Part shown: positions 34,174 through 42,634 of the stretch, piece by piece
Layout: each line of letters opens with the position of its first letter
Position numbering within the stretch: position 1 is the first letter of the stretch
Assembly (NCBI GenBank): GCA_948919095.1
Contig: CAQYCU010000005.1
Span: forward strand, 8,169-51,785
Direction of reading: 5' to 3'
DNA: 43,617 nt
Source of the DNA: an uncultured Clostridia bacterium
GTDB lineage: Bacteria > Bacillota > Clostridia > TANB77 > CAG-508
Made by a program: the position numbers and the translations under genes
The notes under the pieces: model-generated
Databases searched by the model: none
What the model was told of the DNA's origin: nothing
The model's input: the letters and a program-made list of their open reading frames with translations, nothing else

Positions 34174-34202
34174 ATTATATTTTATAATTTTCATATTGTC
34201 AA
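34174..34202 (-). promoter_or_regulatory. Consensus promoter of the TetR-ABC operon
   Basis: Minus strand TTGACA (34197-34202), 17-bp spacer, TATAAT (34174-34179): full consensus in both boxes. Confidence 0.88.
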
Positions 34203-34286
34203 TATAAATTTATTAAAAACTGCATTACTTTTATATTTTTTATTTCATAAATAATATTATTCCATTTCAAATATAGATTACATAAA

Positions 34287-34315
34287 TTGACTTTTGGTAA
34301 TTTCTGTGCTATACT
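34287..34315 (+). promoter_or_regulatory. Promoter of the 34432-35679 gene
   Basis: TTGACT (34287-34292), 17-bp spacer, TATACT (34310-34315). The leader to the ATG is about 110 bases; nothing else was recognised in it. Confidence 0.65.
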
Positions 34316-34431
34316 GATATATGAATGTTTTTCAGCATTCTTTTTAGATTGTATTAGTTATGAGTTTAAATGATACCATCTAAAAACGCACATTGATACC
34401 AATAAATATTTTATAGAAAGGTTGTTGAAAA

Positions 34432-35679
34432 ATGAGCACTAACCATAAGAGAAACGAACGGAGGAAAGTTCCTATGGACACAGAACAAAAGAGCAATAAC
34501 AACTACGCTTATAACAAGTTGAGGCGTAAGCTAAAGGCTTGGGCAGTTATTATCTGTGTTCTTGCATATGTTTCGCTGTTTTCTTTAGTATTACAAATCC
34601 GCGACAACATGTGCTCTTGCACCAGCAATAACAGCTGTCCTAATGCAATTTCCAGCGAATACATATCCACAACTGAGCCCAATGCTTCTACCAACCATGA
34701 AGAAACAACAAACAGTATATATACTCCTTTACCGTCTGCTGATAATAGCAAAGTAGTAAATGAAACCACTACTGCTGGTACAAAAGCAAACTCAGACACA
34801 TCAGTAAATAAGCCCAGTTCTTCTTCCAGCTCACATTATAATCTGTCTCCTGAATATTATGAAAATCAGGCAGTAGCAGATTTAGCTATTGAACGCTACT
34901 ATAATGATGAGTGGGATGGAATGCCTACTGAAATTAATGGTCACATAGTATCAATTGATGATTACTATGGTACTCTATGTATTGATGGGAAATGGGCATC
35001 ATCTAGCAAAATCCACCCTCAGCACATACTTGACTTGCCACCAGAAATAATAAACAACCATTTAGCAATCTACATTGCTGGCGACGGTACTTATGACATT
35101 GTTAATAATCGTTTTGTCAAGTACTCTCATGGAAAAGAAGTACACCTCTCTGGTACTACATTAGACTGGAAAGGGATGGATACCGAAAATTATCGTCCCT
35201 ATGATGTCTACTTCTACTATGACGATGTGCATGACACATTATTCCTTGTAGCAAGCTCTGTTCCATTTGATTACAGTAGTACAGAAATGAAGTACAATGT
35301 CGGCATATATCTTTATGCTATTCCTGACAGGACAAAGTCTGAGCTCAAGTTCATTGATGAAATCCTAAACTTGGAACTCGACGAGGAAGGTTTGTTCTAT
35401 CTGGATACATCTCAGAGGATTTGGAGATATGCTGAAAAAGATGGCAAACTTCAATTTGTAAGAGCCTCTAATGACTTGACACACACATTTTCGAGACTAG
35501 GCATTGCTGGAGGTGAAATCGAATTTGACTGGAGTTGCACCTTTGCTGACGGATATATTGGCAATCGTGATCCATTTCCTGAAGGAACTTTTTCTCATCC
35601 TGTTGTCACAACACCTTATGTACCATTAACTGAGTATGTACCAAACTATCGGTACTTCGGTATTTATTCTCCCCGTTGA
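34432..35679 (+). CDS. Unknown membrane-anchored extracellular protein
   Basis: The 415-residue protein has a basic cytoplasmic start, one membrane segment (about residues 36-55), a CSC/C cysteine patch, a Ser/Thr/Asn-rich linker to about 135, and a large outside domain. That domain is rich in Tyr, Asp and Trp and contains short strand-like repeats (YGTLCIDGKW, FYYDDVHDTLFLVAS, LFYLDTSQRIWRYAEKDGKL), possibly a beta-propeller-like fold. No family recognised. GC content and codon use exceed those of most neighbours and resemble the 39.9-43 kb cassette, suggesting acquisition. An internal ATG at 34474 has a better ribosome site (GGAGG), so the first 14 residues are uncertain. Confidence 0.65.
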   Translation: MSTNHKRNERRKVPMDTEQKSNNNYAYNKLRRKLKAWAVIICVLAYVSLFSLVLQIRDNMCSCTSNNSCPNAISSEYISTTEPNASTNHEETTNSIYTPLPSADNSKVVNETTTAGTKANSDTSVNKPSSSSSSHYNLSPEYYENQAVADLAIERYYNDEWDGMPTEINGHIVSIDDYYGTLCIDGKWASSSKIHPQHILDLPPEIINNHLAIYIAGDGTYDIVNNRFVKYSHGKEVHLSGTTLDWKGMDTENYRPYDVYFYYDDVHDTLFLVASSVPFDYSSTEMKYNVGIYLYAIPDRTKSELKFIDEILNLELDEEGLFYLDTSQRIWRYAEKDGKLQFVRASNDLTHTFSRLGIAGGEIEFDWSCTFADGYIGNRDPFPEGTFSHPVVTTPYVPLTEYVPNYRYFGIYSPR

Positions 35680-35730
35680 TCGGATATTTACAAAATTACA
35701 GGCAAAAATATTTATTCATATTAATACGCA

Positions 35731-35767
35731 AACAGACGGCGGGGGTTCTTCCCCTGCCGTTTCTGTT
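35731..35767 (+). terminator. GC-rich terminator
   Basis: AACAG-ACGGC-GGGG and CCCC-TGCCGT-CTGTT form a strong hairpin after the unknown anchored-protein gene. Its GC content matches that gene rather than the surroundings. Confidence 0.85.
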
Positions 35768-35820
35768 ATACATTTACTTTTAAATCATACTAATTTGCAC
35801 TTCCTTATATAAAATCTAAA

Positions 35821-36870
35821 TTAGTCAGTCTCTTTCATATTTTCATTAAAACTAGGTTTTGGCATACCTTTTTTCATAAAAAGTATATTAACAATAACTA
35901 CAATAGTACTAATAATAACATATAAATAAAAATTTATCCCTCTATTTAAAATCATTGCACTATTAATTAAATTTAATCCAAATATATTAGCAAATATTTT
36001 TAAAAATGCACTTTCACTTACTCCAACTGCTCCTGGAAGTGGTAAAGACGAAACTGTGCTATATAAAAGTGCTTGAACTGTAATAATATTAAATGCACTA
36101 ACTCCACTCAAATTAAATGATTTATATACAAAGTATGATATGCTGTAATACATTAATACTTGAAAACATACAACTAAAAATGATTTAACAAATATTGACT
36201 TATGTTTTTTTATAAAGTCAGAACAATCATTGTATTTTTCCAAAGCTTTCTCTAGCTTTTCTTTTACTGTATCAACTTTTTTATATCTGAGTATTTGTAA
36301 TAGTTTGATTGCAATGTTTAGTAAAAATCTAGTTAGTCTTTTTGAAAATAAAAATATAAGTGTTCCAATTAAAGCTATAGAATTAAATGTTATACCTATT
36401 AAAAGCAAGTAAAATATATTTCCTTGTATATAACTACTATTTATAATTGCACCAGCAATTCCTGCAAGTATTGTAACACATTGAAAACAACAAAACTGTA
36501 TTAAAAGTGCTGTCATCCCATATGTACTAGAATACTTTTCTTTATACATATAGTATATTTCCATTGGTTGACCACCAGTAGCTGCGGGTGTAATGGAGCT
36601 AAAGAAAAATCCTATTAAAGTAAATTTAATTGCTTTAAGTAAAGACATATCTTCCCCAAACGCTTTCATAATTCTACGTAAATTATAGGCTTCTGCTGTA
36701 AAATACAAAAACATTGCTATAATTCCTAGTATTACAAACTTAACATTAGCATTTATTACTATATTATATATTTCATTAAAATTTTGTTTTCTAAATATTA
36801 ACCAAAAAGTAAATGTAATTAATACCAACAAAAACAGTATTTGCTTAATTGTCTTTTTAAAATTCCTCAT
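35821..36870 (-). CDS. LPG-synthase transmembrane-domain (flippase-like) protein
   Basis: The 349-residue integral membrane protein has eight or so hydrophobic segments. It has the segment SITPAATGGQPMEIYYMYK and, near the end, SSLPLPGAVGVSESAF, characteristic of the lysylphosphatidylglycerol synthase transmembrane family (UPF0104/AglD-like, PF03706). The catalytic aminoacyl-transferase domain of MprF is absent, so it may flip or present a lipid rather than modify it. I start at ATG 36870 (MRNFKKT), with AGAGGA ahead; the longer reading to 36924 lacks a ribosome site. Confidence 0.82.
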   Translation of the reverse strand: MRNFKKTIKQILFLLVLITFTFWLIFRKQNFNEIYNIVINANVKFVILGIIAMFLYFTAEAYNLRRIMKAFGEDMSLLKAIKFTLIGFFFSSITPAATGGQPMEIYYMYKEKYSSTYGMTALLIQFCCFQCVTILAGIAGAIINSSYIQGNIFYLLLIGITFNSIALIGTLIFLFSKRLTRFLLNIAIKLLQILRYKKVDTVKEKLEKALEKYNDCSDFIKKHKSIFVKSFLVVCFQVLMYYSISYFVYKSFNLSGVSAFNIITVQALLYSTVSSLPLPGAVGVSESAFLKIFANIFGLNLINSAMILNRGINFYLYVIISTIVVIVNILFMKKGMPKPSFNENMKETD

Positions 36871-37005
36871 ATTTATTTTTCCTCTAGTTTTTATATTATT
36901 ATTGTAACATAATGAAAGTGACAAATAAGTGACAATAATATAATTTTATATCTAGTACATTATAGCATATCATTTTTTATAAAATCAATATATACCCCAC
37001 AAAAC

Positions 37006-37167
37006 TTAGTTGCTTTTATGCAAGAACAAGGCTTTACTTTTGAAGGTGCCGCGCTGAGCATAATGAATATGACTTATATCAATAGCATTTTCTAACTCTT
37101 TAATAACATAATGAAGTTGTGTACAATGTGGTGATTTATCAACAGTAGCAAAAATTAATTTCTTTAT
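37006..37167 (-). CDS. Possible small ORF (53 codons) after pyrD with non-standard start
   Basis: A stop-free stretch begins KKLIFATVDKSPHCTQLHYV and ends LFLHKSN at 37006. A very good ribosome site, AAAAAGGAGG, precedes it by about six bases, but the codon at the start position is ATA (37165-37167) instead of ATG. It could be a true gene with an ATG-to-ATA base error, a rare start, or a decayed remnant. It follows pyrD at once, in the same direction. The rest of the 36871-37189 gap shows no other feature. No family recognised. Confidence 0.35.
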   Translation of the reverse strand: MKKLIFATVDKSPHCTQLHYVIKELENAIDISHIHYAQRGTFKSKALFLHKSN

Positions 37168-37189
37168 TTTGCCTCCTTTTTAATTATTG

Positions 37190-38113
37190 CTAATGTGCTT
37201 TCCCAATTATTTCCTTCAGGCTAGATATTCCATATTTATCCATTGTGTCTGGCAAGTTTTCAATTATCCCTTTACATACATATGGATTTTTCAAATTAGC
37301 TGCTCCTACCTCAACTGCTGATGCGCCTGCAAGCATCATTTCAATTACATCTTCTGAAGTTTCAATTCCTCCAACACCTATTATTGGGATATTAACCGCT
37401 TCATATACTTGATATACCATTCTTAATGCAACTGGAAAAATTGCAGGACCTGAAAAGCCTCCCATCTTATTTGCAATAACTGGTTTCTTAGTTTTTAAGT
37501 TAATTCTCATTCCTAAAAGTGTGTTAATTAGTACGATTCCATCAGCACCACCTTCTTCTACAGCTTTGGCTATTTCTACAATATTAGTTACATTAGGTGT
37601 TAACTTTACATATAATGGTTTTGTTGTCACTGCTTTTACAGCTCTTGTTACTTCTTTTGCAGACTTAGGATCTGTGCCAAATGTCATACCACCATTATGT
37701 ACATTAGGGCAACTTATATTTAATTCTATTATTTCAATTTGCTCTTCCTTGTCAATTAACTCACAGCAATGTGTGTATTCTTCAATTGAAAATCCGCTTA
37801 TATTAGCAATTAATGACTTTTTGAAAAACCTTCTTGTTCTAGGTAATTCCTCTTTTATTACTTTATCTATTCCTGGATTTTGTAAACCTATTGAATTAAT
37901 TAATCCCTTTTTGCACTCTGCAATACGTGGAAGTTCATTTCCATATCTTTCCTCTTTGGTAGTTCCTTTTAATGCAATAGAACCTAAGATATTAATATCA
38001 TAAATGTCTGCAAATTCATATCCAAATCCAAATGTTCCACTTGCTGGAATTACTGGATTATCAAGCTCTACTCCACTTAAAGTTGTTGTAAGATCTTTAT
38101 TATTTATTTCCAT
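37190..38113 (-). CDS. pyrD: Dihydroorotate dehydrogenase, class 1B catalytic subunit
   Basis: The 307-residue FMN enzyme oxidises dihydroorotate to orotate in pyrimidine synthesis. It has VIPASGTFGFGYEF, KGTTKEERYGNELPRI, GLQNPGI and the active-site loop ELNISCPNVHNGGMTFGT. The Cys there is the class 1B base. PIIGVGGIETSEDVIEMMLAGA is the phosphate-binding part. It needs PyrK, encoded 48 bases upstream, to pass electrons to NAD. I start at ATG 38113 (MEINNKD); a GTG at 38134 is possible but lacks a ribosome site. Confidence 0.94.
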   Translation of the reverse strand: MEINNKDLTTTLSGVELDNPVIPASGTFGFGYEFADIYDINILGSIALKGTTKEERYGNELPRIAECKKGLINSIGLQNPGIDKVIKEELPRTRRFFKKSLIANISGFSIEEYTHCCELIDKEEQIEIIELNISCPNVHNGGMTFGTDPKSAKEVTRAVKAVTTKPLYVKLTPNVTNIVEIAKAVEEGGADGIVLINTLLGMRINLKTKKPVIANKMGGFSGPAIFPVALRMVYQVYEAVNIPIIGVGGIETSEDVIEMMLAGASAVEVGAANLKNPYVCKGIIENLPDTMDKYGISSLKEIIGKAH

Positions 38114-38161
38114 GTTAAAATATATTCCCTTCACATTTTTATAAAATCTTTAAAATTATGT

Positions 38162-38899
38162 TTATTCCCATATTAATTCTTCTTTGCAAAATACTGGTCC
38201 TTGTTTGCATACTCTTTTATATCCTTCTTTAGTTTTAATCGTACATCCCATACATGCTCCGAATCCACATCCCATTCTTTCTTCAAGACTAACTTCCCCT
38301 TGTGCATTTGTTGCATCGCATACTGCTTTTAGCATTACCATTGGTCCACAAGCATAAAAATATGTAAAGTCTTTTATTTCTTTCATAATATCTGTAACAA
38401 AGCCTTTTGTTCCAATGCTTCCATCAACTGTTGAGATATGAACTTTCACACCTAGTTTTTCAAATTCTTCTTTATAAAATATATCATCTTTTGAATTAAA
38501 TCCTAGTATAACGATAGGCTCTTTTCCTTCTTTTATTAATTCTTTACACAATCTATACATTGGTGGTGTTCCAACTCCTCCGCCTATTATTAAGGGCATA
38601 TCTCCTGAAGTCTTAATATCAAATCCATTTCCAAGTCCTGTCAATATATCAAGTTCTTTTCCTACTTCAAGTTTTGACATTTTTTCAGTTCCCTGTCCCA
38701 TTATTTTGTATATAATTGTTATAGTCTTTTCATTATAATCGCATACTGATATTGGTCTTCTTAAATAAAATTCTTCTATTTCAATATTTATAAACTGTCC
38801 TGGTTTATTAATTGCTGAAGTGTCTCCTTCAAGAAGCATTTTATAAACATCTTTTGCAATTTGTTTATTTTCTAAAATTTTATATTTACTTTTATTCAT
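38162..38899 (-). CDS. pyrK: Dihydroorotate dehydrogenase electron-transfer subunit
   Basis: The 245-residue protein carries FAD and a [2Fe-2S] cluster. The FAD motif is RRPISVCDY, the NAD-binding part is LIIGGGVGTPPMYRL, and the cluster cysteines are in ERMGCGFGACMGCTI and KRVCKQGPVFC. It forms the heterotetramer with PyrD encoded next. AAGGAGAG precedes the ATG. A TATAAT box with an AAGACA -35 at 17 bp lies upstream at about 38950. Confidence 0.94.
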   Translation of the reverse strand: MNKSKYKILENKQIAKDVYKMLLEGDTSAINKPGQFINIEIEEFYLRRPISVCDYNEKTITIIYKIMGQGTEKMSKLEVGKELDILTGLGNGFDIKTSGDMPLIIGGGVGTPPMYRLCKELIKEGKEPIVILGFNSKDDIFYKEEFEKLGVKVHISTVDGSIGTKGFVTDIMKEIKDFTYFYACGPMVMLKAVCDATNAQGEVSLEERMGCGFGACMGCTIKTKEGYKRVCKQGPVFCKEELIWE

Positions 38900-39041
38900 T
38901 TTTAAATTTCTCTCCTTTATATAACTTTTACACTTATTTCAAACTCATTATATCATAAGTAATAAATTTTGTCTTTATTTTATTAATCTCTTGTATATTT
39001 TTATTTTTATAGGCAATACTTTTATTATAGGTGGTGATAAT

Positions 39042-39215
39042 ATGACAAGTAAAGAACTTTTATATATTGAAGACGCTTTAGGACACGAAAATTTTATGAA
39101 ATCGTGCAGTAAAAAAACGTCTGAAAAATTAGTAGACCCAGAGATTTCAGCGTACATTAAAGAATTAGAACAAAAACACACAGAGTTATTTGACAAATTT
39201 TTAAATTTATTATAA
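39042..39215 (+). CDS. Small CotF-like spore-coat-associated protein
   Basis: This 57-residue helical protein (MTSKELLYIEDALGHENFMK...) resembles the short ferritin-like spore-coat proteins common in Clostridia that lie beside a CotF gene. GGTGGTGAT lies before the ATG; a longer reading from 38991 has no ribosome site. The next gene starts eleven bases on. It supports a spore-forming host; direct role in the coat is inferred from the family. Confidence 0.7.
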   Translation: MTSKELLYIEDALGHENFMKSCSKKTSEKLVDPEISAYIKELEQKHTELFDKFLNLL

Positions 39216-39225
39216 GGAGGTCTAT

Positions 39226-39474
39226 ATGGAAGACAAAGACTTAATGGAAAATGAACTATTAGTTATTAAAGGTGTATCTGATTTATATCTTCATGGTACA
39301 ATAGAATCAACTACAGCTGAAGTTCATGAAGCTTTTAAATGTGCTCTAAATGAAACTTTAAATATTCAAAACAAATTGTACAACTTAATGTCTGAAAAAG
39401 GCTGGTATAAAACAGATACTGCTGAGCAAACAAAAATTGATACAGCTAAGCAAAAATATTCTGTTATGCAATAA
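39226..39474 (+). CDS. CotF-family spore coat protein
   Basis: This 82-residue protein has two helices of the CotF/ferritin-like kind (LVIKGVSDLYLHGTIEST and VHEAFKCALNETLNIQNKLYNLM) followed by the typical GWYKTDTAEQ tail of CotF-like proteins. AAGGAGG is seven bases before the ATG. It forms a two-gene unit with the preceding small coat gene, ended by a hairpin terminator. Expression would be in the mother cell under a late sporulation sigma factor, but I could not identify the promoter. Confidence 0.78.
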   Translation: MEDKDLMENELLVIKGVSDLYLHGTIESTTAEVHEAFKCALNETLNIQNKLYNLMSEKGWYKTDTAEQTKIDTAKQKYSVMQ

Positions 39475-39495
39475 GATTAAATATTCATTAACTTT

Positions 39496-39532
39496 TGAAC
39501 TGTCGAAGATTTTCGGGCAGTTCATTTTTATT
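39496..39532 (+). terminator. Terminator of the coat-protein unit
   Basis: TGAACTG (39496-39502) and CAGTTCA (39518-39524), with inner CGAA/TTCG pairing, are followed by TTTTTATT. The next 170 bases (to about 39703) show no gene or structure that I can support. Confidence 0.85.
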
Positions 39533-39703
39533 ATGCTATTTATCTAATTTATTGAATTTTCATGATTGACAAAGCAAGCAAATTTCTATTATTTATGAAT
39601 TCTATTTTTAATATTAAATTGTCAAGAGTTTACTGAATTCATATTCTCTACGCTTTTCGTTTTTACTTCTTGTATAATAAATATGTTAAAGTTTACATAA
39701 ACT

Positions 39704-39732
39704 GTTGTTTTTTTTGGAATATTGTGGTATAA
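39704..39732 (+). promoter_or_regulatory. Promoter of the Ycf46/DUF1257 cassette
   Basis: TTGTTT (39704-39709), 17-bp spacer, TATAAT (39727-39732). The leader to the first ATG is about 145 bases, long enough for regulation, but no riboswitch or attenuator was recognised. Confidence 0.55.
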
Positions 39733-39882
39733 TAAAAATTGAGTTATTTTAATATATGACACTAGTTTTTTATCCATCTTTTGTCAACTAACTTAAATTG
39801 GAGAAAAAACTGTTGTCAATATGTTAATTTAATAAAATAAGTACATTGAAAACAAAATTTGAGAAGAAAGGTTTTGGTGGTT

Positions 39883-41478
39883 ATGTCGAAAGAAATTGAG
39901 AGTTACATCCGCGCAGGATATCCTGCAGTTGTAATTACAACTGCAGAAGAAGACCGGGCCCTTACCATCTGCAAAAACATCGCGACCACGTTAAAGAGAG
40001 ATTTCCAATTCTGGAGTCTCACCAAAGGAATCCAGAAGGAGATCAAAAATTATGACGAGATGTCTTCATCGCAAATTTGCAAAGATATTAACCATGAAGT
40101 TAACAACACGAACACTACTATGAGCGATCCCATCAAGGTTCTGGAACAGCCTCTTAAGAATGTCCCTAGCGCAGGCGTGATCTATGTCCTTTTAGACTTT
40201 CATCCATTCTGCAAAACTCCCAATACTTGGCGGAGAGCCAAAGACCTGTTCAAGATTGCCAAGTCCATCGGCCTTACCTACGTTTTCGTAAGTTCCAAAT
40301 TTGAAGTTCCTGAAGAACTTAAACGGGAAGTTATAATGACTTCTCTGCCACTTCCTACAAGGGAAGAGCTCCACGTTGTACTTCAAAAGATAGCCAATGC
40401 AAACCGCACTCCTATCCCCACTGGCTACGATATGTATGTTGAAGCTGCTCTCGGGCTTACCCTTAATGAAGCGGAAAATGCATATGCAACTTCTATCGCT
40501 AAGAATGGACGTCTGGATGTGAAGGTAATCAACCATGTAAAAGAAAAGACCATTTGCAGCAGCGGGCTGATTGAGTGCAAATCTTCCAATGAGACAATTG
40601 AAAACATTGGTGGCCTCAAACAGTTTACAAGCTGGGCCGAAAAGCGCTTTCTGGCTTTTTCTCCTGAGGCAAAGGACTATGGCATTCCTGCTCCGAAGGG
40701 AACTTTGCTGATTGGCGTACCTGGCAGTGGTAAATCTTTAAGTGCGAAAGCTCTGGCAAACCTTTGGCAAAAGCCTTTGCTCAAGCTCGACATTGGTAAG
40801 CTTTTTGGTTCCTTGGTTGGAGAAACTGAGTCTAACACCAGACAGGCACTTGCAATCGCTGAAGCTATGGCTCCATGTGTCCTTTGGATTGATGAAATCG
40901 AAAAGGGACTTGCAGGGCTGCAGTCTAGTGGTAAAACCGACTCTGGTGTTACCTCTCGTGCGTTCGGCACAATTCTTACATGGCTTCAGGAAAAGGAGTC
41001 TCCAGTTTTTGTCATTGCAACGGCAAACAACGTCTCTCAGCTCCCTCCCGAATTTTTAAGGAAAGGACGTTTTGACGAAATTTTCTTTGTCGATATCCCG
41101 ACCTTGGAAGAGCGGAAGGAAATTTTTGCTATTCAGCTCAGGAAGTATAAGAGAGATCCCGCTAACTACAACCTTAACCTTTTGGCTGAAAGCACCGATA
41201 AATTCACTGGTGCTGAAATCGAGCAGACAGTTGTTAATGCACTGTATGATACTTGGAGCAGCGACAATAAAGTTTTGACTGATGACTCCATTATCACAGC
41301 TATTCACAATATCACTCCTATGGCTGCTTCTGGCGGCATGAGTGAGCAAATCGATTCCATCAGAAGATGGTGTGAAGAATCCCATATCAAGAAGGCTAAC
41401 GGCTTGGAGAAAGATATTATTTCTCTTACAAGAGTTGGCAGGGTAATTTCCTATGAAGAAGAAGGAGAGCAAAACTAA
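39883..41478 (+). CDS. Ycf46-like AAA+ ATPase
   Basis: The 531-residue ATPase has an N-terminal region of about 230 residues (YPAVVITTAEEDRAL..., VIYVLLDFHPF) like the cyanobacterial/plastid Ycf46 group. One AAA+ module follows: Walker A GVPGSGKS (278-285), Walker B VLWIDEIEKG (Asp337, Glu338), sensor-1 ATANN and arginine finger in RKGRFDE (Arg396). It lacks membrane segments or a protease domain. Ycf46 is implicated in photosynthesis regulation, which makes no sense here, so the role must be different. Start at ATG 39883 with GAAAGG ahead. Its stop overlaps the DUF1257 start by one base (TAATG). GC-rich relative to the host genes. Confidence 0.85.
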   Translation: MSKEIESYIRAGYPAVVITTAEEDRALTICKNIATTLKRDFQFWSLTKGIQKEIKNYDEMSSSQICKDINHEVNNTNTTMSDPIKVLEQPLKNVPSAGVIYVLLDFHPFCKTPNTWRRAKDLFKIAKSIGLTYVFVSSKFEVPEELKREVIMTSLPLPTREELHVVLQKIANANRTPIPTGYDMYVEAALGLTLNEAENAYATSIAKNGRLDVKVINHVKEKTICSSGLIECKSSNETIENIGGLKQFTSWAEKRFLAFSPEAKDYGIPAPKGTLLIGVPGSGKSLSAKALANLWQKPLLKLDIGKLFGSLVGETESNTRQALAIAEAMAPCVLWIDEIEKGLAGLQSSGKTDSGVTSRAFGTILTWLQEKESPVFVIATANNVSQLPPEFLRKGRFDEIFFVDIPTLEERKEIFAIQLRKYKRDPANYNLNLLAESTDKFTGAEIEQTVVNALYDTWSSDNKVLTDDSIITAIHNITPMAASGGMSEQIDSIRRWCEESHIKKANGLEKDIISLTRVGRVISYEEEGEQN

Positions 41479-42047
41479 TGAGCCACTTTTCTAAGATTAA
41501 TGCCTTAATCTCCGATGAGGAAGCACTTAGTGCCGCAACAGCCAAGATGGGTTTTACCCTTATCCCTAATGGAGAGTGCCGCTATTACTATGGTACTCAA
41601 AGAGCGGATATAGTAATCAAGCTCCCTGGTATGTATGATGTTGCTCTCAGCAAAAATGATGGCACATACAGCATGAGTGCTGACCTTTACAGCAATCAGG
41701 TGGAACAGTATATTGGAAGCGGCGCTGGACTGCTCATGCAGGAGTATTCTGCTGAGAAAGTTCGCATTGAAGCTTTCAAGCGTTCTCTCGCAGTGACTTC
41801 TGTTAAGCGTGGTGATGACATTATTTTAACCCTTACCGATATTGATACTGGTGGGCAGATTAATGTTGTTTGTCACGTTGGAGGCAAAATTGACCTAAAC
41901 ACCACTGGTTTTCCTGGCGAAACCTGCATGAAGTTTCAAGACCTCGAAAGTGCCCTTGGACACAGAGAGGAATTCTCTCCTACAATGGAGATGTATATGG
42001 AAAAACCTTCGGATGCTACCGAATCAATTTACACAACAACAGAGTAA
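41478..42047 (+). CDS. DUF1257 (Ycf35-like) protein
   Basis: The 189-residue protein begins MSHFSKINALISDEEAL, the hallmark of the DUF1257/Ycf35 family. It also has GTQRADIVIKLPGMYDVALSK and the family pattern of a small alpha-beta protein with a C-terminal extension. Function is unknown in all lineages I know of. It is translationally coupled to the Ycf46-like ATPase. Both families occur in cyanobacteria and plastids, so finding them adjacent in a presumably non-photosynthetic Firmicute suggests one functional unit. Confidence 0.82.
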   Translation: MSHFSKINALISDEEALSAATAKMGFTLIPNGECRYYYGTQRADIVIKLPGMYDVALSKNDGTYSMSADLYSNQVEQYIGSGAGLLMQEYSAEKVRIEAFKRSLAVTSVKRGDDIILTLTDIDTGGQINVVCHVGGKIDLNTTGFPGETCMKFQDLESALGHREEFSPTMEMYMEKPSDATESIYTTTE

Positions 42048-42058
42048 AGGGGTATTGT

Positions 42059-42634
42059 ATTCCAAGACAAATTGTAATAGAAAGTCCTGAACCTGAAGTG
42101 ACTGGATGTGATGTAGCTAGTGCAAAAACTTCTATGGAAACACCTGTTACTTCTGGTCAAATTCTTACTCCAGGTGTGGATAACATCCTCATTACTTCCG
42201 ATGAAATCGTCAAGTTGTACAACGAGTGGGACCTCACTGGGAAGAATGATTTGTTTATTAACCCTTCCCTTGCTGAGCGCATTCGTCAGTACTTGAAGTA
42301 TCAGGAAGAACTTGACCCTTTGAAAACTCAGCTGGCAGAACGCATTTATAAGCCGTTTATAGTTACAAGCTTTGGTAAAGGTAATTATAAGAACTTTGAC
42401 ATTTTGGTTAATGGAAAGCTGGTAGCTGAAACTAGAAACTATCTCTATGAAGGCTATTATAAAATCATCCATGTTAGTGCATTTAAATCTATCCTTGCCT
42501 TCATTCAAAATCCTTATGCTCCTTATATTGATGCTTCTGCAGAACAATATGTTGACTTTCAGGCATATGTTATCGCTAATAATGGAAGTTACAAATTCGA
42601 GTCACATCAAGGCGCTTGGAGTATAACCTTATGA
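42059..42634 (+). CDS. Unknown third protein of the cassette
   Basis: The frame is open from before 42059. With a start at ATT 42059 (PRQIVIESPEP...) it has 191 residues and an AAAGGGG ribosome site six bases ahead; the GTG at 42098 gives 178 residues without one. It has a charged helical part (INPSLAERIRQYLKYQEELD) and a C-terminal domain rich in aromatic residues. No family recognised, no membrane segment. Its TGA overlaps the ATG of the radical SAM gene (ATGA, 42631-42634), so all four cassette genes look coupled. ATT is a rare start; a base error for ATG is possible. Confidence 0.65.
   Translation: MPRQIVIESPEPEVTGCDVASAKTSMETPVTSGQILTPGVDNILITSDEIVKLYNEWDLTGKNDLFINPSLAERIRQYLKYQEELDPLKTQLAERIYKPFIVTSFGKGNYKNFDILVNGKLVAETRNYLYEGYYKIIHVSAFKSILAFIQNPYAPYIDASAEQYVDFQAYVIANNGSYKFESHQGAWSITL

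Noticed and set aside
40192..41472. Several minus-strand open frames within the AAA+ gene
   Set aside because: They oppose an intact ATPase with all motifs; frames stay open because of its higher GC and codon use.
42029..42547. Minus-strand open frame of 172 codons
   Set aside because: It runs antisense through a gene that is coupled to its neighbours by overlaps; no ribosome site or family features.
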